A DNA stretch of 64,000 bases, from contig QHUS01000072.1 of the NCBI GenBank assembly GCA_003222035.1, positions 1 through 64,000 of the forward strand, given 5' to 3'. Below, in pieces: positions 1 through 12,314 of the stretch. Each line of letters begins with the position of its first letter. The first letter of the stretch is position 1. The position numbers were made by a program, and so were the translations under genes. Origin of the DNA: Gemmatimonadota bacterium (GTDB lineage Bacteria > Gemmatimonadota > Gemmatimonadetes > Gemmatimonadales > GWC2-71-9). The notes below the pieces were generated by a model. It had not been told where the DNA came from, searched no databases, and saw only the letters and a list, made by a program, of their open reading frames with translations.

Positions 1-153
1 CAGGGGTGCGCCACGAACCTGGAGCGTGCGAATCGCGTCCGCTACCGCCTCCGCGGTCTCCAGGTCGCGTTCGATCCGCGCATCGGGGAGCGCCCGCTGG
101 TCGACGATGCGCACGGCGCCGGAGGGAGACCAGGCGATCGCTTGGACGGTCAT
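1..153 (-). CDS. mtnA: S-methyl-5-thioribose-1-phosphate isomerase, N-terminal part
   Basis: The first 51 residues of a protein that runs off the left edge of the window. It starts MTVQAIAWSPSGAVRIVDQR and ends in IRTLQVRGAPL, which matches the start of MtnA (a W-x-x-x-x-V-x-I-x-D-Q opening strand and the conserved L-x-V-R-G-A-P phosphate-binding segment). MtnA isomerises 5-methylthioribose-1-phosphate to the ribulose form in the methionine salvage pathway, in the cytoplasm. The ATG at 153 is the only reasonable start. It is divergent from the enoyl-CoA hydratase gene, and the 142-bp gap holds the first heptad element. The remainder of the gene is outside the window, so its integrity cannot be judged. 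Confidence 0.85.
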   Translation of the reverse strand, partial: MTVQAIAWSPSGAVRIVDQRALPDARIERDLETAEAVADAIRTLQVRGAPL

Positions 154-166
154 GGAAAGAAGCTAA

Positions 167-276
167 TGCGGATGTCGGATTGCGGATTGCGGATTGGACG
201 GGCACGCTTCGGAGGTCGAGTCGGGGCTCGAGGGTACTCCAGCAAATCCGCAATCCGCATTCCGCAATCCGCAATC
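167..276. repeat. Heptad inverted array, element 1 (unit TGCGGAT)
   Basis: Left arm at 167-194: four 7-nt units TGCGGAT, GTCGGAT, TGCGGAT, TGCGGAT. Right arm at 246-273: four units ATCCGCA, ATCCGCA, TTCCGCA, ATCCGCA, the reverse complement of the left unit. A 51-nt loop separates the arms. The single-base variants in the two arms do not compensate each other in the fold. The element lies between two divergently oriented starts (mtnA at 153, enoyl-CoA hydratase at 296), so it is not at a transcript end and is unlikely to be an ordinary terminator. Same unit family as the elements at 19862 and 28951. Confidence 0.9.
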
Positions 277-295
277 ACATGGTACCGTTCTCCCC

Positions 296-1078
296 ATGAC
301 ATACCAAACTCTCTTATTCGACGTGCGCGACGGCGTCGCCTTCATCACCATCAACCGCCCGGACAAGCTGAACGCGCTCAACGACCAGGTGGTCAACGAG
401 CTCGCCGACGCGGCCGAGCGGGTCGCGACCGACGACGACATCAAGGGCGTGCTGTTGACCGGCGCGGGGCAGAAGGCGTTCGTCGCGGGAGCCGACATCG
501 CGGACCTGGCGAACCAGGGCCCCTTCGACGGCAAGGCGCGGGCGCTCCGCGGGCAGGCGATGTTGCGACGCTTCGAGACGTGCGGCAAGCCGGTCGTGGC
601 CGCGATCAACGGCTACGCCCTGGGCGGGGGATGCGAGCTCGCGATGGCGTGCCACCTGCGGATCGCGAGCGAGACCGCGAGGTTTGGGCAACCCGAGGTC
701 AAGCTCGGCATCGCACCGGGCTACGGTGGAACGCAGCGCCTGCCGCGCATCGTGGGCAAGGGCAACGCGCTCTACCTCATCCTCACGGGCGAGATGATCG
801 ACGCCGCCGAGGCCCACCGGATCGGCCTCGTGAGCCAGGTGGTCCCCGCCGGCGAGCTGGTCGCCAAGGCGGAGCAGACGCTGCGGGGCATTCTCGCGAT
901 GGGCCCGCTCGCGGTGCGCCTGGCGATCGAAGCGGTGGACCAGGGACTCGAGATGACCCTGGACGAGGGACTGCTGCTCGAGGCCAATCACTTCGGGCTG
1001 CTGGCGGCCACGCAGGACATGAGGGAGGGGCTGACGGCGTTCCTCGAGAAGCGGCCGGCACGATTCCGCGGCCGGTGA
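296..1078 (+). CDS. Enoyl-CoA hydratase/isomerase family protein
   Basis: A 260-aa crotonase-fold protein that hydrates trans-2-enoyl-CoA in fatty-acid beta-oxidation or a related acyl-CoA pathway. Visible family marks: FITINRPDKLNALN near the N-terminus; the oxyanion-hole segment FVAGADIADL; ALGGGCELAMACHLRIAS with the usual catalytic Glu in GGGCEL; and the second family Glu in FGQPEVKLGIAPGYGGTQRLPR. Length is normal for FadB-like single-domain hydratases. I chose ATG at 296 because the longer reading frame back to 194 runs through the heptad element. No clear Shine-Dalgarno precedes it. The exact substrate cannot be assigned from sequence alone. Confidence 0.9.
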   Translation: MTYQTLLFDVRDGVAFITINRPDKLNALNDQVVNELADAAERVATDDDIKGVLLTGAGQKAFVAGADIADLANQGPFDGKARALRGQAMLRRFETCGKPVVAAINGYALGGGCELAMACHLRIASETARFGQPEVKLGIAPGYGGTQRLPRIVGKGNALYLILTGEMIDAAEAHRIGLVSQVVPAGELVAKAEQTLRGILAMGPLAVRLAIEAVDQGLEMTLDEGLLLEANHFGLLAATQDMREGLTAFLEKRPARFRGR

Positions 1079-1087
1079 GAGTAAGTA

Positions 1088-1116
1088 TTGCCACGACAAT
1101 AACTTCTGGGTATTTT
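1088..1116 (+). promoter_or_regulatory. Sigma-70-type promoter for dciA-gyrB
   Basis: TTGCCA at 1088-1093, a 17-bp spacer and TATTTT at 1111-1116, lying in an AT-rich patch immediately after the enoyl-CoA hydratase stop. The predicted transcript start is near 1123, about 80 nt before dciA. It is one of the best promoter matches in the window. Confidence 0.6.
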
Positions 1117-1200
1117 TAGTGGGTTGTCCGGGCCACTCGCGGACCCGCCGCGCGGCGCCACGGGGTGAACCCGCGGCGCCTTGTTTGTAGGGGGACACCG

Positions 1201-1533
1201 ATGGCCGAGCCGACGCGCGGAGGGAGAGGGGGGAGGGGGGCGCGATGGCCCACGCCGGTGGGCGAAGCGCTCCGGGCCTACCTCACGAAGTCGGGGCTCG
1301 GTACCCGGCTGGCGCAAGCGCAGGTGATTCCGGATTGGCCCACGCTCGTGGGTCCCCAGATCGCCGGGGTGACCGCGCCCGAAAGCGTCACGCCGGACGG
1401 CATCCTGTTCGTTCGCGTGGCCACGAGCGCCTGGATGACCGAGCTGCAGCTCATGACGCCCCAGATCATGGCGGCGCTCAACGTGGCGCGCCGTGGACGG
1501 ATCCGGTCGATACGCTGGCTTCTCTCACAGTAG
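1201..1533 (+). CDS. dciA: DciA-like (DUF721) replicative helicase-loading protein
   Basis: A 110-aa basic protein with the DUF721/DciA core: VGEALRAYLTKSGLGTRL, then VIPDWPTLVGPQIAGVTAP (the conserved W-x-x-x-V-G-x-x-x-A motif), then GILFVRVATSAWMTELQLM (the conserved L-x-V-x-x-x-S-x-W-x-x-E-L strand). DciA proteins recruit or load the replicative helicase DnaB in bacteria that lack DnaC. The ATG at 1201 was preferred over an in-frame upstream start at 1165. gyrB starts 6 nt after its stop, so the two are co-transcribed; in many bacteria DUF721 genes sit beside recF/gyrB, but recF is not here. The N-terminus is Gly/Arg-rich. Confidence 0.8.
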   Translation: MAEPTRGGRGGRGARWPTPVGEALRAYLTKSGLGTRLAQAQVIPDWPTLVGPQIAGVTAPESVTPDGILFVRVATSAWMTELQLMTPQIMAALNVARRGRIRSIRWLLSQ

Positions 1534-3411
<1,878 letters not shown>

Positions 3412-3413
3412 AT

Positions 3414-3474
3414 CGGGAAACGGGAATGGGGAAACGGGAGCTACGTCGCCCGTTTCCCCTTTGCTGTTTCCCGG
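3414..3474. repeat. Heptad inverted array, element 2 (unit CGGGAAA)
   Basis: Left arm at 3414-3434: CGGGAAA, CGGGAAT, GGGGAAA, then CGGGAG. Right arm at 3449-3474: CCCGTTT, CCCCTTT, GCTGTTT, CCCGG, the inverse of the left unit with substitutions. It begins 2 nt after the gyrB stop and reaches into the 3' end of the convergent phosphorylase gene, whose last codons (for KGKRAT and the TAG) are formed by the right arm. Here it could work as a bidirectional transcript end, but the arms are imperfect and there is no clear T-tract on either side. Confidence 0.85.
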
Positions 3475-4802
3475 GTGAGCTCCTCGACGCCGGCCTTCGT
3501 GACCCGATGCGACACGAGGGGCAACGGTTTTTCCGCCAGCTTGTCGCCGATCACAATCGCCTGGCGCAGCGCCTCGAATCCGAGCGCGATCCCCGGTGGG
3601 TCCTTCGCGAACACCGATGCGATCGGCTCGGCCGACAGCACCTTGTCCCCGGGCTTCACCGTGATCACGAAGCCCACCGTGGGATCTACGGTATCCTCGA
3701 CCTTGAGGCGGCCGCCGCCCATCGCCACGACGGCCCGGCCGATGGTCCGCGGCTCGACCCGCAGGACCACGCCGGTGCGGGGCGCGTTGTACACCTCGAC
3801 TTCCTGGGCCTGGGGAAACACCGAGGCGTCCTCGACGACCTTGGGATTCCCGCCCTGCGCCTCGATCACCTGCTCGAACTTCTCGGCGGCGAGCCCCGAC
3901 CCCAGGGCGTTTTCCAGCCGCTGCCGCGCCTTTGTCGAGGTCTTCTCCACGCCCGCGGCCAGGAGCATCTCGATGCCCAGTGCGTACGTCACCTCCATTA
4001 GATCCTCGGGCCCCTCGCCCCGCAACGCGAGGATCGCCTCTTCGGTCTCGAGCACGTTGCCGCAGGCGCGTCCCAGGGGGCGGTCCATGGCCGTGAGCAA
4101 TGCCACCGTGGGGCAGCCGCGATCCTCGCCGAGCGCGATCATCGTCCTGGCGAGCTCGAGGCTCTGCTCGAGCTTCTGGAGGAACGCGCCGCTCCCCCGC
4201 TTCACGTCCAGCACCAGCGCGTTCAGGCCTTCCGCGAGCTTCTTCGACATGATGCTCGCGGCGATGAGAGGAATCGCCTCGACCGTGCCCGTGACGTCGC
4301 GCAGGGCGTACAACCGGCGGTCGGCGGGGGCGATCTCCGGCGTCTGGCCGATCATCGCGCAGCCGAGCTTGGTCACCTGGCCCTTGATCTCGGCGAGCGA
4401 CAGCGCGGTCCGGAAGCCGGGGATCGCCTCGAGCTTGTCGAGCGTGCCGCCGGTGTGGCCGAGACCGCGGCCCGACATCATCGGCACCGCCACGCCGCAC
4501 GCGGCCACGAGCGGGGCGAGCACGAGCGACACCTTGTCACCGACGCCGCCGGTCGAGTGCTTGTCCACGCGCGGCGTCGGCCACGAGTCGAATGTCAGGC
4601 GCTGGCCCGAGGCGAGCATGGCGTCGGTGAGGGCGGCGAGCTCCTGACGCTCGAGGCCGCGCAGCAGCACCGCCATGAGCAGCGCCGACATCTGGTAGTC
4701 GGGGATGCGCCCGGCCGTGTACGCGGCGACCAGCGCGGACCACTCTTCCGGCGTGAGGGCGCCCCCGTCGCGCTTGCGCTCGATAAGCGGCACGACCAAC
4801 AT
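3441..4802 (-). CDS. deoA: Thymidine/pyrimidine-nucleoside phosphorylase
   Basis: 453 aa. Cleaves thymidine or other pyrimidine nucleosides with phosphate to the base and (deoxy)ribose-1-phosphate. The glycosyltransferase family 3 signature is clear: KHSTGGVGDKVSL (about 81-93), SGRGLGHTGGTLDKLEAIPG, ALRDVTGTVEAIPLIAASI and LDVKRGSGAF, followed by the C-terminal PYNP domain with YNAPRTGVV. It sits close to the DeoA/Pdp size (433-440 aa). Whether it prefers thymidine (DeoA) or is broad (Pdp) cannot be told. The last few residues, KGKRAT, are encoded by heptad element 2, so the natural C-terminus appears to have been reshaped. Divergent from the TPR gene with only 29 bp between starts. Tdk at 45 kb would complement it in thymidine salvage. 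Confidence 0.92.
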   Translation of the reverse strand: MLVVPLIERKRDGGALTPEEWSALVAAYTAGRIPDYQMSALLMAVLLRGLERQELAALTDAMLASGQRLTFDSWPTPRVDKHSTGGVGDKVSLVLAPLVAACGVAVPMMSGRGLGHTGGTLDKLEAIPGFRTALSLAEIKGQVTKLGCAMIGQTPEIAPADRRLYALRDVTGTVEAIPLIAASIMSKKLAEGLNALVLDVKRGSGAFLQKLEQSLELARTMIALGEDRGCPTVALLTAMDRPLGRACGNVLETEEAILALRGEGPEDLMEVTYALGIEMLLAAGVEKTSTKARQRLENALGSGLAAEKFEQVIEAQGGNPKVVEDASVFPQAQEVEVYNAPRTGVVLRVEPRTIGRAVVAMGGGRLKVEDTVDPTVGFVITVKPGDKVLSAEPIASVFAKDPPGIALGFEALRQAIVIGDKLAEKPLPLVSHRVTKAGVEELTRETAKGKRAT

Positions 4803-4831
4803 TAGCGCGCCCCTTGCGTGCGGAGTCGTCG

Positions 4832-5635
4832 ATGCGCGGTCCCGTGTCCCTCGCTCTGTCCCTCGTCGTTCCGATGCTGCTCGCCGCCCAGGCGCCGGCC
4901 GGGGTCGCCGAGCACATCGCGCGGGGCGACAGCGCGCACGCCGCCCTGGCGCCGCCGCAGGCCCTGGAACAGTACCGCGCCGCGCTCGCCGTCGATTCGA
5001 CGAACTACGCCGCCCTGTGGAAAGCCGGGCGCGAGCTGGTGGACATTGCGAAACAGATCGAGGGGAAGGACGATTCGTCCAAGCATCTGCGCGACACCCT
5101 GTACGTCCAGGCCCGGGCGTACGGGGACGCCGCCGTGCGCGTGAATCCCGCTGGAGCGGACGGCCACTTCACGATCGGCCAGGCGCTGGGGCGGCTGTCG
5201 CGCACCAAGGGGGGCAAGGAGCGCGTGCGCTTCGCGAAGATCATCTACGACGAAGGCATGAAGACGATCGAGCTCGATTCGACCCACGACGGCGGCTACC
5301 ATCTGCTCGGGGCCTGGCATGCGGAAGTCAAACGACTGTCGGGATTCGAGAAGTTCTTCGCAAAGACGCTGTACGGCGGCGGATTCCTCGACAAGGGCAA
5401 CTGGGAGGACGCGCAAAAATACCTGCAGAAGGCCGTCGCCCTGAAGCCGTCGAACATCTTCCACCGCCTCGAGCTCGGCGAGGTGTACGTCGACCTCGGC
5501 CAGTATTCCAAGGCGCGGGAGCAGTTCAACGCGATCGAGCCCCTGCCCATTGCCGACGTGCTCGACCCCCAATACAAGAAGGAAGCCAAGCAGATCCTCG
5601 ACGACATCAAGGGCGAGAAGGACGAGAAGACATGA
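4832..5635 (+). CDS. Exported TPR-containing protein
   Basis: 267 aa. The first 24 residues (MRGPVSLALSLVVPMLLAAQ) form a signal peptide with an Ala-rich cleavage region. The mature part carries tetratricopeptide-like helices: ALEQYRAALAVDSTNYAALWKAG near the N-terminus, a central AVRVNPAGADGHFTIGQALG, and the clearest copy, KYLQKAVALKPSNIFHRLEL, near the C-terminus, followed by GEVYVDLGQYSKAREQFNAIE. TPR proteins are protein-interaction scaffolds; the likely site is the periplasm. ATG at 4832 was chosen because it gives the signal peptide directly; a TTG at 4814 is in frame. Its 3' end overlaps the convergent M24 peptidase gene by 29 bp. No specific partner can be named. Confidence 0.8.
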   Translation: MRGPVSLALSLVVPMLLAAQAPAGVAEHIARGDSAHAALAPPQALEQYRAALAVDSTNYAALWKAGRELVDIAKQIEGKDDSSKHLRDTLYVQARAYGDAAVRVNPAGADGHFTIGQALGRLSRTKGGKERVRFAKIIYDEGMKTIELDSTHDGGYHLLGAWHAEVKRLSGFEKFFAKTLYGGGFLDKGNWEDAQKYLQKAVALKPSNIFHRLELGEVYVDLGQYSKAREQFNAIEPLPIADVLDPQYKKEAKQILDDIKGEKDEKT

Positions 5636-6977
5636 GGCGCTCGATCTCGACCGTCGTCTTGGGCGCCCGAGCGGAGAGCCACTCCGCGCCGTTGGCCGTC
5701 ACCAGCACGTCGTCCTCGATCCGCACGCCCAGACCTTCCGCCGGCAGGTAGATGCCCGGCTCGATCGTGAACACCATGCCGGGCTTCAGCGGCGTGCCGT
5801 AGTCACCCACGTCGTGGACGTCCATCCCGAGCCAGTGCGACAGGCCGTGAATGAAGTACCCGTCGCACGACTCGGCCCCGCACAGCGTACCCGAATGCCC
5901 GCGCATGTAGTCGCGCGCGATCCGGTTGAGCTGGGCGATCGTGACGCCGGGGCGCGTCGAATCGAACGCCGCCTGCTGGGTGGCCAGCACCAGATCGTAG
6001 ATCGCCTTCTGTCGCGACGTGAACTTGCCGTTGACCGGGAACGTGCGGGTCACGTCCGCGGTGTATTGTCCCCATTCCGCACCCGCATCCACGACGACCA
6101 GATCGCCGTCCCTGGTCTGCCGCCGGTTCACATCGTAGTGGAGCGTCGTGGTGTTGGGCCCGCTGCCCACGATCGACGGATACCCGACGCGATCGGCGCC
6201 ATTGCGACGGAACGCGGCCTCGAGCGCGGCCTCGATCTCGTACTCCCATGCGCCGGGGCGGGCGGCCTGCATGGCGGCGATGTGCCCCAACCCCGAGATG
6301 TCGGTCGCTTTCCGCAGGCGCGCGATCTCGTCGCCGTCCTTCACGAGGCGCATCGAGTCGACGGTGGGGCGCACATTGCGGACGTCGCGCGCCGAGAAGA
6401 CGATGTCGCGGAACCGTTGCTCGTCGCGCGTCGTCGGGTCGAGCGGCAGGTACAGGGGTCCGCGGGCGCGCGCCAGCGCCAGGGCGAGCACGGGATCGAG
6501 CGAGTCGGTGGGGAGCACGCGGGAGATGCCGCTCAGCCGGACGGCCGTGGAGTCGGGGCCCAGGCGGAGGCCGGTCCAGCGCTCCTGGGCCGGAGCGCGG
6601 TCGGGCAAGAAGAGCACGGCCTCGGGGGCGTCGCCGGCGCGGAGCAGCAACCAGGCGTCTTGCGTCTCGAGCTCCGTGAAATAGAAGAACGTGTTGTTCT
6701 GACGGAAATCGTTGTCCTGGACGTAGTCGCGCTCCAGCTCGCGCTCGTGCGCGGCGGGAATGAGCACGACGCCGCGGCCGATCCGCGCGAGCAAGGCGCG
6801 CCGGCGCGCGGCCACGCGGGCCGTATCGACGGAACGCCCCATCCCGGGCAACTCCGCCACCGCTGTCCACACGCCGAGCGGCGGCGGCACGGCGGCGGGA
6901 CGAGTTTGCGCGACAAGAGAAGCGGGGGCGGCAGCGGCGCGGACGACGACGAATGCGGCGAGCAAGAGCGATCGCAT
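5607..6977 (-). CDS. Secreted Xaa-Pro aminopeptidase (M24B)
   Basis: 456 aa. Signal peptide MRSLLLAAFVVVRAAAAPAS, then an N-terminal creatinase-like domain (RRRALLARIG, FFYFTELETQDAW) and the pita-bread metallopeptidase domain. Metal ligands are present: DAGAEWGQYTADVTRTF (two Asp), HGLSHWLGMDVHD (His), FTIEPGIYL (Glu) and VRIEDDVLV (Glu). It should release N-terminal residues before proline from peptides outside the cytoplasm, with a dinuclear Mn or Co centre. The extra Cys pair in GTLCGAESCDGYF just before the His loop would suit an oxidising compartment. Convergent overlap of 29 bp with the TPR gene. A second, Tat-type M24 enzyme lies at 39955. Confidence 0.92.
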   Translation of the reverse strand: MRSLLLAAFVVVRAAAAPASLVAQTRPAAVPPPLGVWTAVAELPGMGRSVDTARVAARRRALLARIGRGVVLIPAAHERELERDYVQDNDFRQNNTFFYFTELETQDAWLLLRAGDAPEAVLFLPDRAPAQERWTGLRLGPDSTAVRLSGISRVLPTDSLDPVLALALARARGPLYLPLDPTTRDEQRFRDIVFSARDVRNVRPTVDSMRLVKDGDEIARLRKATDISGLGHIAAMQAARPGAWEYEIEAALEAAFRRNGADRVGYPSIVGSGPNTTTLHYDVNRRQTRDGDLVVVDAGAEWGQYTADVTRTFPVNGKFTSRQKAIYDLVLATQQAAFDSTRPGVTIAQLNRIARDYMRGHSGTLCGAESCDGYFIHGLSHWLGMDVHDVGDYGTPLKPGMVFTIEPGIYLPAEGLGVRIEDDVLVTANGAEWLSARAPKTTVEIERLMSSRPSRP

Positions 6978-7050
6978 GGGCTCCGAAGCTATCGCGCGCG
7001 TGTGCGCGCGGCAACTTGACGCCGCGTCTGCGAATCAGGCAAACTATGCC

Positions 7051-9842
<2,792 letters not shown>

Positions 9843-9855
9843 CTTGGCGTCCCAG

Positions 9856-10386
9856 ATGAGCGCCCCTCTGACCATCGGCCGCGGCGGCCTGCGGCAGCTC
9901 CACGAAGCCCTCTCGCGCGACGCCCTGGATCTCACGATTCCCATCCTTCAGGAAGTCGGATTTGCCGCGGGCGCGGGCGTGTACCAGGCGTTCTGCGACT
10001 GGCTCCCGGGGGAAACCGGCGTCGCCCGCCCGGAAGATCTCGACGCTGGCCGCCTGAACGACGTCCTGTCGGCGTTCTTCAGGGTGACGGGGTGGGGCGC
10101 GGTCAGCGTTGCGCCACTCGGGGAAGCCGCGCTCGTGGTGGATTCGAGCGACTGGGCGGAGGCCGCTCCCGGTAGCGCGCAGGAGCCGATGTGCTTCTTC
10201 TCGTCCGGCATGCTCGCGGATTTCTTCGGGCGACTCTCCGGAGAGCCGGTGGCCGTCATGGAGGTGGAGTGCCGATCGAGAAACGATGCCCGCTGCCGCT
10301 TCGTGTCCGCGTCCCCGGAAACCTTAAACGGCGTCTACGAGCAGATGACGCAAGGTCGTACGTACGCTGAAGCACTGAATCAGTAG
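9856..10386 (+). CDS. V4R (4-vinyl reductase) domain protein
   Basis: 176 aa. The C-terminal half has the V4R fold: FFSSGMLADFFGRLSGEPVAVMEVECRSRNDARCRFVSASPE, with the typical E-x-x-C and the C-R-F-x strand. V4R domains are small-molecule or haem-binding sensor modules related to the 4-vinyl reductase BchJ and the XylR/DmpR sensor. Here the domain stands alone without an effector. It starts at ATG 9856, 13 nt after the ligA stop, so it is probably in the same transcript. Its TAG stop shares its last G with the first unit of heptad element 3. Confidence 0.75.
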   Translation: MSAPLTIGRGGLRQLHEALSRDALDLTIPILQEVGFAAGAGVYQAFCDWLPGETGVARPEDLDAGRLNDVLSAFFRVTGWGAVSVAPLGEAALVVDSSDWAEAAPGSAQEPMCFFSSGMLADFFGRLSGEPVAVMEVECRSRNDARCRFVSASPETLNGVYEQMTQGRTYAEALNQ

Positions 10387-10452
10387 GTGCCGGGTGTCGG
10401 GTGCCGGGTGTCAGGTGTGACTGGTGTCGCTGAGAGCGCGAGCAAGACACCT
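10386..10452. repeat. Heptad array, element 3 (unit GGTGCCG/GGTGTCG)
   Basis: Five left-arm units at 10386-10420: GGTGCCG, GGTGTCG, GGTGCCG, GGTGTCA, GGTGTGA. The right arm is reduced to one unit, GACACCT, at 10446-10452. The first G of the array is the third base of the stop codon of the V4R gene, and the array ends 2 nt before the GTG start of the next gene. Same unit family as elements 4 and 11. Confidence 0.85.
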
Positions 10453-10454
10453 CA

Positions 10455-10883
10455 GTGAGCAGCGCCGAAGCCGCCATCCGCGACCTCATCTACCGCGAGA
10501 CCCACGCCTGGAATACCCAGGACGCCGAGCTCCTCGTCTCGTGTTTTCACCCGGCCATGGTGTGGCCCTGGCCTCCGACCGCCCAATCGCACGACCCGAT
10601 GACATGGGTCATGGTGTGGGGACGCTTCGACGCCGAGCGGTGGCGGCGGGGATGGCAGGAGTTGTTCGACACGCACGACCTGGTCCACAATCGGCGCGAG
10701 ATCAAAAAGATCGTCGTGTCCGAGCAGGAGGACGGGGCGTTCGCGGTGGTGGACATCGATACGCTGTGGCGGAATAAACAGACCGGCGTCGAGCAGAACT
10801 GGAAGGGGCGGACCTGCAAGATGTACACGCAGGTGGGGACGCAGTGGAAGATGATCGCCCAGACGGGCGTGCTGGAATACTGA
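10455..10883 (+). CDS. SnoaL/NTF2-like fold protein
   Basis: 142 aa starting at GTG 10455. The pattern EAAIRDLIYRETHAWNTQDAELLVSCFHPAMVWPWP is typical of the SnoaL/NTF2-like cone fold: N-terminal helix with W-N-x-x-D, then strands including FAVVDIDTLWR and the end strand WKMIAQTGVLEY. Such proteins are small cyclases, isomerases or ligand binders; nothing fixes the activity here. The gene is flanked on both sides by heptad elements of the same unit family (3 and 4), each flush with a stop codon, so it looks like a cassette framed by repeats. Confidence 0.7.
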   Translation: MSSAEAAIRDLIYRETHAWNTQDAELLVSCFHPAMVWPWPPTAQSHDPMTWVMVWGRFDAERWRRGWQELFDTHDLVHNRREIKKIVVSEQEDGAFAVVDIDTLWRNKQTGVEQNWKGRTCKMYTQVGTQWKMIAQTGVLEY

Positions 10884-10951
10884 GGTGCCAGGTGCCGGGT
10901 TCCAGGTGTCAGGGTCCCCGGCACCTGACACCCGAGACCTGGCACCCGCGG
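10884..10951. repeat. Heptad inverted array, element 4 (unit GGTGCCA)
   Basis: Left arm at 10884-10911: GGTGCCA, GGTGCCG, GGTTCCA, GGTGTCA. Right arm at 10920-10947: GGCACCT, GACACCC, GAGACCT, GGCACCC. Four units each side with an 8-nt loop. It starts directly after the TGA of the SnoaL-like gene and ends just before the convergent tldE stop, filling the whole gap. It may serve as a bidirectional transcript end here. Confidence 0.9.
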
Positions 10952-10952
10952 T

Positions 10953-12314
10953 TTATCGTCGAGCGACGCTTACCCCGTCAAATAGCACCGACGGCGCCCA
11001 GCGGGATCCCGTCCAGCGCGCGTCGGCACCAAACGTCGCCACCCGCTTCCACAACTCGTACGCATTCCCGGCGACGGCCGCATCCTTGACGCGCCCCGTG
11101 ATCTCGCCTCGCTCGATCCGGTAGGCGAGCGCGACGGGATGGCTGAACGCCCCGCCGATCACGTTCCCCTGCCCGACTCCGATCAGCTCATCCACGAGCA
11201 GCCCGTCTTTGATGTCGTCGAGGAGGCCGCCCCCCAATGGGAGGGGCGCGGCATGCGGCGCCCCTACGCGTTGCGTATCGGAGTCCGAGGTCAGAATCAC
11301 GTTCGTGTATGCCGGCACGGGCTTACCGAAGATCCCGCGTTGTCCGTGCCCGGTACTCTGGGCCTGCGCGCGCGCTGCCGTCTCGAGATCATAAATGAAG
11401 CGGTGCACGACACCGCGTTCCACGAGGCACGTCGTCCGGGAGGGCGCACATTCGTCGTCCAGCGGCCGGGAGCCCGGGCGCCCGAGGCGCAGCGCGTCGT
11501 CCGTGAGCGAGAGCCGCGCGTCGAACACCTGCTCCCCGCGCTTCGCGCCCAACGGAGAGATTCCCTGCAGCACCGCCTTCCCCGAGAGCGCCTGGGTCAC
11601 CGGCAGCATCAGGGCCGACAGGCCCGCGGGCGTGAAGATGACGGGCATGGCGCCGTCGGGCGGAGCGACGATGCGGAGCGCGTGATCGAGCCGGGCATTG
11701 ATCGAGGCGACCAGGGTCGCCAGCGCGTCGTCGCTCGGAAGGTCGCCTCCGTCGAGCCCGTCCGAGACCACGAGGACGTCGTCGCCGGCGATGCGCCACA
11801 CGTCCGCGCTCACGCTCACGCTCGTGGCGCGGTATTCCCCCGCCGCCCCCGCGGTGTTGGCGACCCGCGTCGCTGTGGTTTCGCGGTCGATCGCGACGTT
11901 GACCCGGCAGCCCTCGCGCGCGAGCCGGTTCAGGAGCGAGTCGCCGATCTCGATCAGGTGATCGAGGGACGCATCCGCCGCTCGGGCGAAGAACGTGGTG
12001 AGCGGCGGAAGGGAGGCCGGCGGTGGAAACACGAGGTCCACCTCCTCCCCCAGCTCGGCGGACGCGAGGGCTCGCTCCAGGAGGGGCGCCGCATGCTGCG
12101 CACCGGCATCGCCACCGCCCACTGCCGTCGTTCCCGCGACGCCCACCCGCCCGCGATGGCGCACCCGCAGGTTGACGCCCGCTTCCTCCGTGGAGGCAGC
12201 CGCCTTGAGCCGTCCCCATTCGAACGCCACCGTCGTCCGCTCGACCCGGCGCCAGAGGGCGTCCGCGCCGCCATCCGCGCCGCGCTGCGCGAGCTCGAGG
12301 AGCCGCGCGATCAC
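10953..12314 (-). CDS. tldE: TldE/PmbA family protein (metalloprotease partner subunit)
   Basis: 453 aa. TldE/PmbA forms a heterodimer with TldD that degrades or matures peptides (microcin B17 leader removal, CcdA degradation in E. coli). Family features: [18 protein letters not shown] near the N-terminus, PVIFTPAGLSALMLP, ALSGKAVLQGISPL, and the C-terminal IGVGQGNVIGGAFSHPVALAYRIERGEITG. TldE carries no HExxxH zinc motif, and none is seen. It begins at a GTG that overlaps the tldD TGA by four bases, so the two subunits are translationally coupled. It is the last gene of the phosphoribosyltransferase-tldD-tldE operon. Confidence 0.88.
   Translation of the reverse strand: MIARLLELAQRGADGGADALWRRVERTTVAFEWGRLKAAASTEEAGVNLRVRHRGRVGVAGTTAVGGGDAGAQHAAPLLERALASAELGEEVDLVFPPPASLPPLTTFFARAADASLDHLIEIGDSLLNRLAREGCRVNVAIDRETTATRVANTAGAAGEYRATSVSVSADVWRIAGDDVLVVSDGLDGGDLPSDDALATLVASINARLDHALRIVAPPDGAMPVIFTPAGLSALMLPVTQALSGKAVLQGISPLGAKRGEQVFDARLSLTDDALRLGRPGSRPLDDECAPSRTTCLVERGVVHRFIYDLETAARAQAQSTGHGQRGIFGKPVPAYTNVILTSDSDTQRVGAPHAAPLPLGGGLLDDIKDGLLVDELIGVGQGNVIGGAFSHPVALAYRIERGEITGRVKDAAVAGNAYELWKRVATFGADARWTGSRWAPSVLFDGVSVARR

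Noticed and set aside
167-276. Heptad arrays as CRISPR arrays
   Set aside because: The unit is 7-8 nt with no spacers, the second arm is inverted, and there are no cas genes.
10386-10951. Heptad arrays as integron attC sites
   Set aside because: They sit at stop codons and form hairpins, but there are no R/L boxes (GTTRRRY type), no extrahelical bases in a conserved pattern and no integrase in the window.
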